Shown: one piece after another, positions 23,443 through 32,935 of the stretch
Layout of the letters: each line of letters begins with the position of its first letter
Position numbering within the stretch: position 1 is the stretch's first letter
Assembly (NCBI RefSeq): GCF_007096885.1
Contig: NZ_VJNO01000002.1
Coordinates: 248,001-312,000, forward strand
Direction: 5' to 3'
DNA length: 64,000 bases
Source of the DNA: Streptomyces sp. 130
GTDB taxonomy: Bacteria; Actinomycetota; Actinomycetes; Streptomycetales; Streptomycetaceae
Translations under genes and position numbers: made by a program
Notes under the pieces: model-generated
Database searches by the model: none
What the model saw: the letters and a program-made list of their open reading frames with translations, nothing else
Told to the model about the DNA's origin: nothing

Positions 23443-25029
23443 ATGAGTCCCCTGAAGTCCCGTGTCACCGCCCTCGCCGCGGCCGTCGTCGGCTCGGCGC
23501 TGACCGCAGCGGTCGCGGCACCGGTCGCCGAGGCCTCGGAGCGCCCCCTCCCCGCCCGGGTGGTGACCGCCGAAGGCCCCGTGCAGGGGGCGGTCACCGG
23601 CGCGGTGCGCACGTTCCAGGGCATCCCGTACGCGGCTGCGCCGACCGGCGAGCTGCGGTGGAGGAAGCCGCAGCCGGTCCGGCCGTGGTCCGGCACGCTG
23701 GATGCCCGGACGCCGGGGAACGCGTGCGCGCAGCCCACGGACCAGCCGATCGCGATCGCGGGCGGGGGCAGCGAGGACTGCCTGTATCTGAACGTGACGA
23801 CGCCGGCCGGCCGGTCGGCGAGGCCCCGGCCGGTGATCGTGTGGATTCACGGCGGGAGCTTCGCGTACGGGGACGGGGCGAGCTACGGCGCGGCGAAGCT
23901 GGCGGCGGCGCGGCAGGGCGCGGTGGTGGTGACGGTGAATTACCGGCTGGGGGCGTTCGGGTTCCTGTCGGCGCCCGGTCTGCGGGCTCCGGCGAATCTG
24001 GGGCTGCTCGACCAGCAGGCGGCGCTGCGGTGGGTGGCGCGCAACGCGGGTGCGTTCGGCGGGGATGCGGGCAATGTGACGCTCATGGGCCAGTCGGGCG
24101 GGGCGTACAGCGTGTGCGCCCAGCTGGTGTCACCGGGGGCGCGGGGGCTGTTCCACAAGGCGATTCTGCAGAGTGCGGGGTGTGTCGGGCCGGACGGTTC
24201 GTTCACCCGGGCGCGGGCGGAGGAGCAGGGCGAGGCGGTCGTCGCGGCGGCCCTGGGCGGGGGCGTGGGGGATGTCGACGCCCGTATGCGGGCCCTGTCG
24301 ACGGCCGACCTGGTCGCCGCGTCGGTGTCCGGTCATGACGGGTACCGGCCGGTGGTGGACGGTGAGGTGGTGCCGGAGGCGCCGGCGCGGGCGATCGCGG
24401 CGGGGCGGTTCGCGCGGGTGCCGGTGCTGCACGGTTCGACGCGCGACGAGATGAGCGGGCTGGCCGGTATGGACGAGCTCATGACGGGGAGGCCGCTGAC
24501 CGCGGAGGGGTACGCGGAGAAGGTGGCGGCGCGGTTCGGGGCGGACGCGGCGGCGGTGCTGGCGGAGTATCCGGTGGAGCGGTACGCGGCTCCGGGGGCG
24601 GCGCTGTCGGCGGTGCTGACGGATGCGGAGTGGTCGACGGCGGCACTGGACACCCAGCGGGCGCTGGCGCGGCACACGTCGGTGTACGCGTACGAGTTCG
24701 CCGAGGCGTCGGCGCCGTATTTCCGGAACGTGCCGCGTCCGGCGAGCTTCTCGCTGGGTACGGGTCACATGACGGATCTGGCGTACCTGTTCGAGAACGA
24801 GCTGTTCGAGCCGTTGGACGCGGCGCAGGCGGGGCTGTCGGAGACGGTGGTGGGTTATTGGAGCCGGTTCGCGAGCACCGGTCGGATGGACGGTCCGGGG
24901 CTGCCGGCGTGGCGGCGGTTCACGGACGGCGACGCGTATGTGCAGCGTCTGGCGTCGGGGCGCGTCGGCCGGACGGATTTCGCGGCGGACCACCACTACG
25001 CGTTCTGGAAGGGTCTCGCCTCGTCGTGA
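23443..25029 (+). CDS. Secreted type B carboxylesterase
   Basis: The 528-residue protein has a signal peptide (SRVTALAAAVVGSALTAAVAAPVAEA, cleavage after about residue 31) and a carboxylesterase/para-nitrobenzyl-esterase fold. Visible are the oxyanion motif IHGGSFAYG (from about residue 135), the SEDCLYLNV cysteine-containing strand and the nucleophile Ser218 in the elbow GQSGG, where most relatives have GESAG. The catalytic His is probably in GTGHMTDLAYLF. It should hydrolyse carboxylic esters outside the cell. The ATG at 23443 follows GGAG. Confidence 0.92.
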   Translation: MSPLKSRVTALAAAVVGSALTAAVAAPVAEASERPLPARVVTAEGPVQGAVTGAVRTFQGIPYAAAPTGELRWRKPQPVRPWSGTLDARTPGNACAQPTDQPIAIAGGGSEDCLYLNVTTPAGRSARPRPVIVWIHGGSFAYGDGASYGAAKLAAARQGAVVVTVNYRLGAFGFLSAPGLRAPANLGLLDQQAALRWVARNAGAFGGDAGNVTLMGQSGGAYSVCAQLVSPGARGLFHKAILQSAGCVGPDGSFTRARAEEQGEAVVAAALGGGVGDVDARMRALSTADLVAASVSGHDGYRPVVDGEVVPEAPARAIAAGRFARVPVLHGSTRDEMSGLAGMDELMTGRPLTAEGYAEKVAARFGADAAAVLAEYPVERYAAPGAALSAVLTDAEWSTAALDTQRALARHTSVYAYEFAEASAPYFRNVPRPASFSLGTGHMTDLAYLFENELFEPLDAAQAGLSETVVGYWSRFASTGRMDGPGLPAWRRFTDGDAYVQRLASGRVGRTDFAADHHYAFWKGLASS

Positions 25030-25030
25030 G

Positions 25031-25095
25031 CCGAACCGGGCTGAGCCGAGCCGAGTTGAGCTGAGCCGAGCCGAACCGGGTTGAGCTGAGCCGGG
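25031..25095. repeat. Pentanucleotide repeat tract
   Basis: Thirteen consecutive 5-base units follow the esterase stop: CCGAA, CCGGG, CTGAG, CCGAG, CCGAG, TTGAG, CTGAG, CCGAG, CCGAA, CCGGG, TTGAG, CTGAG, CCGGG. All derive from a YYGRR core. The tract is non-coding. Confidence 0.8.
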
Positions 25096-25104
25096 TCCGG
25101 GTGT

Positions 25105-25130
25105 CCCCGGCGGTCTGGGTGCCGCCGGGG
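25105..25130. terminator. Terminator between convergent esterase and lipoprotein genes
   Basis: CCCCGGCGG and CCGCCGGGG form a perfect 9-bp stem around eight bases. It lies between the convergent genes and can serve both. Confidence 0.7.
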
Positions 25131-25141
25131 GCATCCGTGCG

Positions 25142-25534
25142 TCAGGGGGTGCAGACCTTGGCGATCTCGCCGGCGGCGTCGGTGACCGGCGTGATGTCGG
25201 GGGTGGCGTCGCCCTTGTCGATGGCGTCGCGGACGTTGGTGACGCCGGAGCGGAGGTCGTCCACGGCCTTGGAGAGGTCGGCGTCGTCCGTCTTGTCGCC
25301 GAGGTTGCCGAGCTCGTCCTGGATCTGGTCCAGGGCTTCGGATGCCTGGGTGGGGTCGTTGGAGGCGTTGGTCACGGCCTGGCGGAGGTTGTCGACGCTG
25401 GTGGCGATGGCGTCGGCGGTGCGGACGCAGTCGAGCGTCTTGTCGAGGGCGCCGCAGCCGGCCGCGGCGGTGGCGGTGACGAGTACGGCGGTGACGGCCA
25501 GTGCGGTGCGGTGGAGCCGGTGGCGCGCGGCCAT
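25142..25534 (-). CDS. Secreted lipoprotein, function unknown
   Basis: The 130-residue product has a basic start (ARHRLHR), a hydrophobic core and a lipobox-like TAAAGC with Cys at about residue 26, so it should be exported and lipid-anchored. The mature part is helical and acidic, with an ALDQIQDELGNLG segment and two further cysteines that could pair. The ATG at 25534 has a GGGAGGG ribosome site. No domain was recognised. It lies just downstream of rph on the same strand, 123 bases from it. Confidence 0.75.
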   Translation of the reverse strand: MAARHRLHRTALAVTAVLVTATAAAGCGALDKTLDCVRTADAIATSVDNLRQAVTNASNDPTQASEALDQIQDELGNLGDKTDDADLSKAVDDLRSGVTNVRDAIDKGDATPDITPVTDAAGEIAKVCTP

Positions 25535-25657
25535 GGTGTGGTCCCTCCCCGGGTGCGGATGCGCGGACGGGCGCACGGTTCGACCCGTGCGCCCGTATGC
25601 GTATCGACGCCGCTGGGTGGGGCTTGGTTGCCTCTTTACCTTTTCGGTCTGCCTTTT

Positions 25658-26395
<738 letters not shown>

Positions 26396-26440
26396 GGCGC
26401 CGAGCCTATCGGGTGGCGGGGGGCCCGGTTTCCGGGTGCG

Positions 26441-26475
26441 CCGCAGGCCCCGTCCGGGGTGGGCGGGGCCTGCGG
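26441..26475 (-). terminator. Terminator after nagF
   Basis: CCGCAGGCCCCG and CGGGGCCTGCGG form a perfect 12-bp stem. It lies between the nagF stop codon and the rph start. Confidence 0.8.
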
Positions 26476-26491
26476 GGGTGGGTTCAGGCGG

Positions 26492-26725
26492 TCACATCAT
26501 GTCTTCGATCTCCGCCGCGATCGGGTCCGCGTCGGTGCCGATGACGACCTGGATCGCGTTGCCCATCTTGACGACGCCGTGCGCGCCGGCGGCCTTGAGC
26601 GCGGCTTCGTCGACCTTGCTGGGGTCGACGACGTCGGTGCGGAGGCGCGTGATGCAGCCCTCGACCTCTTCGATGTTCTCGAGTCCGCCGAGCCCGGCGA
26701 CGATCTTCTCAGCCTTGCTGGCCAT
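26492..26725 (-). CDS. nagF: PTS EIIB component for N-acetylglucosamine (NagF)
   Basis: The 77-residue protein is a free-standing EIIB of the glucose family. The phospho-acceptor Cys24 lies in the conserved EGCITRLR motif, followed by VKMGNAIQVVIG. It receives phosphate from EIIA and passes it to GlcNAc bound by an EIIC permease. The neighbours encode two EIIC proteins without IIB domains, the split arrangement known from S. coelicolor (nagF, nagE1, nagE2). It is divergent from nagE1 with a DasR-type operator between them, so both are probably repressed together and released by glucosamine-6-phosphate. Confidence 0.93.
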   Translation of the reverse strand: MASKAEKIVAGLGGLENIEEVEGCITRLRTDVVDPSKVDEAALKAAGAHGVVKMGNAIQVVIGTDADPIAAEIEDMM

Positions 26726-26890
26726 GGCCTTCTCCCTGGTTCCTCATGTGCGTGCGACGGCCCACCATGGGTCCGTTTCGTCACGGTAACGCACGGTTGG
26801 CCCAACTTCTCGGGCGGGCAACCGCACGGTCCCCAATGATGACGATCACCGGTGCCCCGCCTTCCGGGCCGGGCTCCGCACCGTATCGCG

Positions 26891-26906
26891 ACTGGTCTAC
26901 ACCAGT
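26891..26906. promoter_or_regulatory. DasR-type operator (dre) between nagF and nagE1
   Basis: ACTGGTCTACACCAGT is a near-perfect 16-bp palindrome matching the dre consensus ACTGGTCTAGACCAGT at 15 of 16 positions. It lies 42 bases before the nagE1 start and 165 bases from the nagF start. Confidence 0.88.
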
Positions 26907-26948
26907 ATGCGACGACCGCCAAACCAGGCGTGTTCCGGGAGGATGCCG

Positions 26949-28205
26949 ATGAGTTCGAACGCGGCCGCGCTACCGCAGCGGAAGTGGTGGAACGGGCCGG
27001 TCCAGGGCCTGCAGAAGGTCGGCCGCAGCCTGCAGCTCCCGGTGGCGGTCCTGCCCGCGGCGGGCCTGCTGGTGAGCCTGGGCAACCTCTTCGACTCCTC
27101 GTTGCACGGCCGCTTCTGGGACAAGACCGCGAAGGTCCTCCTCAACGGCGGGAGCGCGATCCTCGACGGTGAGCTGGGCCTGCCGCTGCTCTTCTGCATC
27201 GGGGTCGCGATCGGCTTCGCGAAGAAGGCGGACGGCTCGACGGCGCTCGCCGCGGTGGCCGGTTTCCTGGTCTACCGGGGGGTGCTGACGGCGTTCCCGG
27301 TGGACGGTTCGGTGACCAAGGACGTCCCGGAGGGGGTGCCGCAGAATCCGGGGGTGCTGGGCGGGATCATCATCGGGCTGCTGACCGCCGTGGTCTGGCA
27401 GCGCTACCACCGCACCAAGCTGGTCGACTGGCTCGGCTTCTTCAACGGCCGCCGGCTGGTCCCGATCCTGATGGCCTTCCTCTGCGCGGTCCTGGGCGTG
27501 CTGTTCGGACTGCTGTGGCAGCCGGTGGGGGACGCGCTGACCTGGTTCGCCAAGCAGCTGATCGATCTGGGCGCCTGGGGCGCGGCGATCTTCGGTTTCG
27601 CCAACCGGTTGCTGATCCCGATCGGCATGCACCAGTTCCTGAACACGTTCTTCTGGTTCCAGGCGGGCGAGTTCACCGGCGACGGCGGGACGGTCCAGGG
27701 CGACATCTCCCGGTTCTTCGCCGGGGACCCGTCGGCCGGGCAGTTCACCTCGGGCTTCTTCCCGATCATGATGTTCGGGCTGCCCGCGGCGGCGCTGGCC
27801 ATCGCGCACACCGCGCGGCCGGAGCGGCGCAAGGAGGTGGCGGGGCTGATGCTGTCCGTCGCGCTGACGTCGTTCGTGACGGGTGTGACGGAGCCGCTGG
27901 AGTTCTCGTTCCTGTTCGTCGCGCCTCTGCTGTACGGGGTGCACGCGATCCTGACCGGTGTGTCCATGGGCGTGACCTGGGCGTTCGGGGTGCACGCGGG
28001 GTTCAGCTTCTCGGCCGGGCTGATCGACTACGTCGTCAACTGGCACCTGGATACGAAGCCGTGGCTGATCATCCCGATCGGGCTCTGCTTCGCGGTGGTC
28101 TATTACGTGATCTTCCGGTTCGCGATCACCAAGTTCAATCTGCCGACCCCCGGGCGCGAGCCCGAGGAGGTGGAGGAGGACATCGAGAGGAACCTCACGA
28201 AATAG
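26949..28205 (+). CDS. nagE1: PTS EIIC permease for N-acetylglucosamine (NagE1)
   Basis: The 418-residue membrane protein of the glucose-type EIIC family has about ten hydrophobic segments. Family motifs are GPVQGLQKVGRSLQLPVAVLP, the KADGSTALAA loop, RLLIPIGMHQFLN and GVTEPLEFSF, which contributes to the sugar site. It has no fused IIB domain; NagF supplies it. The ATG at 26949 is six bases from GGGAGG; an ATG at 26943 touches the ribosome site. The dre site upstream implies DasR control. It is very similar to nagE2 immediately downstream, so the pair arose by duplication. Confidence 0.93.
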   Translation: MSSNAAALPQRKWWNGPVQGLQKVGRSLQLPVAVLPAAGLLVSLGNLFDSSLHGRFWDKTAKVLLNGGSAILDGELGLPLLFCIGVAIGFAKKADGSTALAAVAGFLVYRGVLTAFPVDGSVTKDVPEGVPQNPGVLGGIIIGLLTAVVWQRYHRTKLVDWLGFFNGRRLVPILMAFLCAVLGVLFGLLWQPVGDALTWFAKQLIDLGAWGAAIFGFANRLLIPIGMHQFLNTFFWFQAGEFTGDGGTVQGDISRFFAGDPSAGQFTSGFFPIMMFGLPAAALAIAHTARPERRKEVAGLMLSVALTSFVTGVTEPLEFSFLFVAPLLYGVHAILTGVSMGVTWAFGVHAGFSFSAGLIDYVVNWHLDTKPWLIIPIGLCFAVVYYVIFRFAITKFNLPTPGREPEEVEEDIERNLTK

Positions 28206-28238
28206 CCATTACGCAAGGTCTCTGATCTTGTGAGCGGG

Positions 28239-28268
28239 GCCCCCGGACCATGCGGTCCGGGGGCTTTT
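28239..28268 (+). terminator. Terminator after nagE1
   Basis: GCCCCCGGACC and GGTCCGGGGGC form an 11-bp stem with a 4-base loop followed by TTTT. This is the most E. coli-like terminator in the window. Confidence 0.9.
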
Positions 28269-28350
28269 CGCATGTCACGGTGCGTATGCGTCAGCTGCTG
28301 CGAAGTAGTCGCAAATTGCAGGTTCCTTATCTAACCCTCACCGTGCTACA

Positions 28351-28383
28351 ACTGGTCTACACCACTCAGTGGTCCAGACCACG
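28351..28383 (+). promoter_or_regulatory. Two tandem DasR-type operators upstream of nagE2
   Basis: ACTGGTCTACACCACT (28351-28366) and AGTGGTCCAGACCACG (28368-28383) both fit the dre consensus, with centres 17 bases apart. They lie about 90 bases before the nagE2 start, in an A/T-richer region suited to a promoter. Confidence 0.88.
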
Positions 28384-28469
28384 TGAAGCTTCGCGCGACA
28401 CGTTTCTCGAGTCGTCGCCCACCCAAAACCCCCTGTCCCCGGCGGCGCCTTGCTTACTGGAGGAAGTTG

Positions 28470-29717
28470 ATGAGTACGGCCACCGCTACGGCGGCCCCCG
28501 CGAAGAAGCGGGGCTCCGGCCTGTTCCAGGGCCTGCAGAAGGTGGGTCGCAGCCTGCAGCTGCCGATCGCGGTGCTGCCGGCCGCCGGCATCATGGTGCG
28601 CCTGGGCCAGGACGACATCTTCGGCAAGGACGGTCTTGGCTGGGACAAGGTCGCCGCCGTCTTCAACAACGCGGGCGGTGCCATCACCGGCAGCCTCCCG
28701 ATCCTGTTCTGCATAGGCGTGGCCATCGGTTTCGCCAAGAAGTCCGATGGCTCGACCGCGCTCGCCGCGCTCGTCGGCTTCCTCGTCTACAGCAAGGTCC
28801 TGCAGGCCTTCCCGGTCACCGAGGCCGTGATCCAGAAGGGCGCGGACACCGCCGCGACGTACAACGACCCCGGTGTCCTGGGCGGCATCATCATGGGTCT
28901 GCTCGCCGCGGTCCTGTGGCAGCGGTTCCACCGCACCAAGCTGGTCGACTGGCTCGGCTTCTTCAACGGCCGCCGCCTGGTCCCGATCATCATGGCCTTC
29001 GTCGGCGTCATCGTCGGTGTCTTCTTCGGCCTGGTCTGGGAGCCGATCGGTGACGGCATCTCCAACTTCGGCGAGTGGATGACCGGTCTCGGCTCCGGCG
29101 GCGCCGCCCTGTTCGGTGGCGTCAACCGCGCGCTGATCCCGATCGGCATGCACCAGTTCGTCAACACCGTCGCCTGGTTCCAGCTCGGTGACTTCACCAA
29201 CTCGGCCGGCGAGGTCGTCCACGGTGACATCACGCGCTTCCTGGCCGGCGACCCGAGCGCCGGTATGTTCCAGTCCGGCTTCTTCCCGATCATGATGTTC
29301 GGCCTCCCGGCCGCCGCGATCGCCATCGCGCACTGCGCCCGCCCCGAGCGCCGCAAGGCCGTGATGGGCATGATGGTCTCGCTCGCGCTGACCTCGTTCG
29401 TCACCGGTGTGACCGAGCCGATCGAGTTCTCGTTCATGTTCATCGCGCCGGTGCTGTACGTCCTGCACGCCGTGCTGACGGCCGCCTCGATGGCCATCAC
29501 CTGGGGCCTGGGCGTCCACGCGGGCTTCAACTTCTCGGCCGGGTTCATCGACTACGCACTGAACTGGACCCACGCCACGAAGCCGTGGATGATCATCCCG
29601 ATCGGTCTGGTCTTCGCGGTGATCTACTACGTGACCTTCCGCTTCGCGATCGTCAAGTTCAACCTCACCACCCCGGGCCGCGAGCCCGAGGAGGAGGTCG
29701 AGGACCTGACCAAGTAG
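28470..29717 (+). CDS. nagE2: PTS EIIC permease for N-acetylglucosamine (NagE2)
   Basis: The 415-residue paralogue of nagE1 has the same motifs (LFQGLQKVGRSLQLPIAVLP, KKSDGSTALAA, ALIPIGMHQFVN, GVTEPIEFSF). GGAGGAAG lies just upstream of the ATG at 28470. From memory, NagE2 is the main GlcNAc permease in S. coelicolor; here the strong ribosome site and double dre sites agree with high, regulated expression. It has its own promoter region and terminator, separate from nagE1. GlcNAc uptake through this route feeds DasR signalling that links chitin supply to development. Confidence 0.95.
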   Translation: MSTATATAAPAKKRGSGLFQGLQKVGRSLQLPIAVLPAAGIMVRLGQDDIFGKDGLGWDKVAAVFNNAGGAITGSLPILFCIGVAIGFAKKSDGSTALAALVGFLVYSKVLQAFPVTEAVIQKGADTAATYNDPGVLGGIIMGLLAAVLWQRFHRTKLVDWLGFFNGRRLVPIIMAFVGVIVGVFFGLVWEPIGDGISNFGEWMTGLGSGGAALFGGVNRALIPIGMHQFVNTVAWFQLGDFTNSAGEVVHGDITRFLAGDPSAGMFQSGFFPIMMFGLPAAAIAIAHCARPERRKAVMGMMVSLALTSFVTGVTEPIEFSFMFIAPVLYVLHAVLTAASMAITWGLGVHAGFNFSAGFIDYALNWTHATKPWMIIPIGLVFAVIYYVTFRFAIVKFNLTTPGREPEEEVEDLTK

Positions 29718-29734
29718 GTCCGGCCCGGCAGCTC

Positions 29735-29770
29735 GAAGCCCTCACCCTCCCGGCGGAAGGTGAGGGCTTC
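29735..29770. terminator. Terminator between nagE2 and the metallo-hydrolase gene
   Basis: GAAGCCCTCACC and GGTGAGGGCTTC form a 12-bp stem between convergent genes. Confidence 0.85.
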
Positions 29771-29794
29771 GTCGTACGCGTACGGGCGCGTCGC

Positions 29795-30547
29795 TCAGAT
29801 TTCGTACACCGCGCCCGGCGCCGCGAGCTCCGTCGGGCCGGTGAAGACCTCGCGGGCGTCGGCGAGGTTGCGCTCGGCGTCGGTCCACGGCGGGATGTGC
29901 GTGAGCACGAGGCGTCCGGCGCCCGCCCGGGCCGCCAGCTCGCCGGCCTCGCGGCCGTTGAGGTGGAGGTCCGGGATGTCCTCCTTGCCGTGCACGAAGG
30001 ACGCCTCGCAGAGGAAGAGGTCCGTGCCCTCGGCCAGCTCGTCCAGGGCCTCGCAGATGCCGGTGTCGCCGGAGTACGTGAGCGAGGAGCCGCCGTGCTC
30101 GATGCGGATGCCGAACGTGTCCACGGGGTGCCGGAGCTTCTCCGTACGCACCGAGAAGGGGCCGAGCTCGAACCAGCCCGGCTTCAGCGTGTGGAAGTCG
30201 AAGACCTCGCTCATCGCGTGGTCGGACGGGGTGTCGGCGTGCGCGGTGGTGAGCCGCTGCTCCGTGCCCTCGGGGCCGTAGACCGGGAGGCGGGCGGGGC
30301 GGTCGCCGCCGTGCGGGTAGTAGCGGACGACGAAGTACGCGCACATGTCGATGCAGTGGTCGGCGTGCAGGTGGCTGAGGAAAATGGCGTCGAGGTCGTA
30401 GAGACCGATGTGGCGCTGCAGCTCGCCGAGGGCGCCGTTGCCCATGTCGAGGAGCAGCCGGAAGCCGTCGGCCTCTACGAGGTAGCTCGAGCATGCCGAT
30501 CCCGCGGAGGGGAAGGAGCCGGAGCAGCCGACGACGGTGAGCTTCAT
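29795..30547 (-). CDS. Metallo-beta-lactamase-fold hydrolase (RNase Z or phosphodiesterase-like)
   Basis: The 250-residue enzyme carries the binuclear zinc motif HLHADH (His59, His61, Asp63, His64), then YSGDTG for further ligands, and a late His in VLTHIPPW. The compact N-terminus (MKLTVVGCSGSFP) is typical of the group annotated as cyclic nucleotide phosphodiesterase or RNase Z-like; a true tRNase Z flexible arm is not evident. The substrate is unknown. It lies immediately downstream of the cysM terminator region on the same strand and converges on nagE2. Confidence 0.88.
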   Translation of the reverse strand: MKLTVVGCSGSFPSAGSACSSYLVEADGFRLLLDMGNGALGELQRHIGLYDLDAIFLSHLHADHCIDMCAYFVVRYYPHGGDRPARLPVYGPEGTEQRLTTAHADTPSDHAMSEVFDFHTLKPGWFELGPFSVRTEKLRHPVDTFGIRIEHGGSSLTYSGDTGICEALDELAEGTDLFLCEASFVHGKEDIPDLHLNGREAGELAARAGAGRLVLTHIPPWTDAERNLADAREVFTGPTELAAPGAVYEI

Positions 30548-30764
30548 GGAGCGTGAACCTCCGAGACGTGGGAACGGGGAGGGTTCGTGCGGTTCTCGCG
30601 GTGCGGGTTCGTTGAGCGTAAGGCGCGAAAGTGCGGGTCGCTCCTTCGGGGTGGCTCGTTGTGGGGGAACTCACCTGCGCTGTCACCGGTTCGGGTGGCC
30701 TTCCCCTGCCCGCCCCTTCCCGTGACCGGGGCGCCGCCCCGGACCCCGCTCCTCGAACGCCGGA

Positions 30765-30798
30765 GGGGCTGGATCCGGCAGCAGCCGGATCCAGCCCC
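30765..30798 (-). terminator. Terminator after cysM
   Basis: GGGGCTGGATCCGGC and its exact complement form a 15-bp stem with a 4-base loop. On its metallo-hydrolase side it abuts a stretch (30728-30764) resembling the common Streptomyces palindromic repeat that contains CCTCGAACGCCGG. Confidence 0.85.
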
Positions 30799-30810
30799 TT
30801 CGGGCACGGG

Positions 30811-32166
<1,356 letters not shown>

Positions 32167-32168
<2 letters not shown>

Positions 32169-32292
32169 AGACCGCGCGGCCGGCGGACCGGTGGTTCGTA
32201 CAGATCGCGCTGGAGAGGCGGCACAGGTCGACGTGCAGGCGCGCCACGAGCAGCGAGCCCGGCGTCTTGTCACTCACGTCATGGGGAACCAT
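32167..32292 (-). CDS. Cysteine-type leader peptide upstream of cysO-cysM
   Basis: This 41-codon reading frame carries the motif LLVARLHVDLCRLSSAIC, with Cys24 and Cys31. The RLHVDLCR-type motif is shared by the short 'putative leader peptides' that precede sulfur-assimilation genes in Streptomyces. It ends 127 bases before cysO, on the same strand. It was chosen over a longer frame in the same phase because the longer one merges with the unrelated mec region. The most likely job is cysteine-responsive regulation of the downstream operon. The ribosome site is weak, so the exact start is uncertain. Confidence 0.72.
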
Positions 32293-32368
32293 GCGGTCAT
32301 CGTATCGATTCCCGGTCCGGGATTCGGAGTGTGATCTCACCTGGTGGATGTTTGACGTTCGGTGGGCG

Positions 32369-32396
32369 GACAGGGCCGTGTCCGCGCGGCCCTGTC
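32369..32396 (-). terminator. Terminator after mec
   Basis: GACAGGGCCG and CGGCCCTGTC form a perfect 10-bp stem around eight bases. It separates mec from the leader peptide, so the cysO-cysM operon has its own promoter. Confidence 0.8.
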
Positions 32397-32411
32397 GCAC
32401 CGGTGGGGTGT

Positions 32412-32843
32412 TCAGGCGGCCGGGTACGCCTCCACCACCCGGACCTCCTCCTCGGTGATCTCGCCGTCCACGATGCGGTACGAGCGGAACTGGAAGGGGC
32501 CCTCGTCGTCGGTGTCCGCGGTGGACACGAGGACGTAGTGGGCGCCGGGCTCGTTGGCGTACGTGACGTCGGTGCGCGAGGGGTACGCCTCGGTCGCGGT
32601 GTGCGAGTGGTAGACGATCACCGGCTCCTCGTCGCGGTCGTCCATCTCGCGGTAGAGCTTGAGCAGGTCGGCGGAGTCGAACTCGTAGAAGGTGGGCGAG
32701 CGCGCGGCGTTGAGCATGGGGATGAAGCGCTCGGGGCGGCCGCTGCCGGCGGGTCCGGCGACGACGCCGCACGCCTCGTCGGGGTGGTCGGCGCGGGCGT
32801 GCGCGACGATCTGGTCGTACAGCGTCTGGGTGATGGTCAGCAT
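32412..32843 (-). CDS. mec: Mec-type JAMM/MPN metallopeptidase (M67)
   Basis: The 143-residue zinc peptidase has the complete JAMM signature: Glu23 in DEACG, then HSH (His79, His81) and Asp92 in YHSHTATEAYPSRTD. In Mycobacterium tuberculosis, Mec releases cysteine from the CysO-cysteine adduct. In this organism it may also remove the two residues after the Gly-Gly of CysO. It is on the same strand as cysO-cysM but separated from them by a terminator and the leader peptide. Confidence 0.93.
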   Translation of the reverse strand: MLTITQTLYDQIVAHARADHPDEACGVVAGPAGSGRPERFIPMLNAARSPTFYEFDSADLLKLYREMDDRDEEPVIVYHSHTATEAYPSRTDVTYANEPGAHYVLVSTADTDDEGPFQFRSYRIVDGEITEEEVRVVEAYPAA

Positions 32844-32861
32844 GGCGCCCAGGATAGGACG

Positions 32862-32902
32862 GCGGGCCCCCGCGTACCGAGGAGTGGTACGCGGGAGCCC
32901 GC
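32862..32902 (-). terminator. Terminator after the amino acid permease
   Basis: CCCGCGTACC and GGTACGCGGG form a 10-bp stem, with GCGGG and CCCGC extending it after a short internal loop. It lies between the permease stop and the mec start. Confidence 0.85.
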
Positions 32903-32935
32903 ATCGTGGGACGGCCCGGGTCGGGGGCGTGCGGT

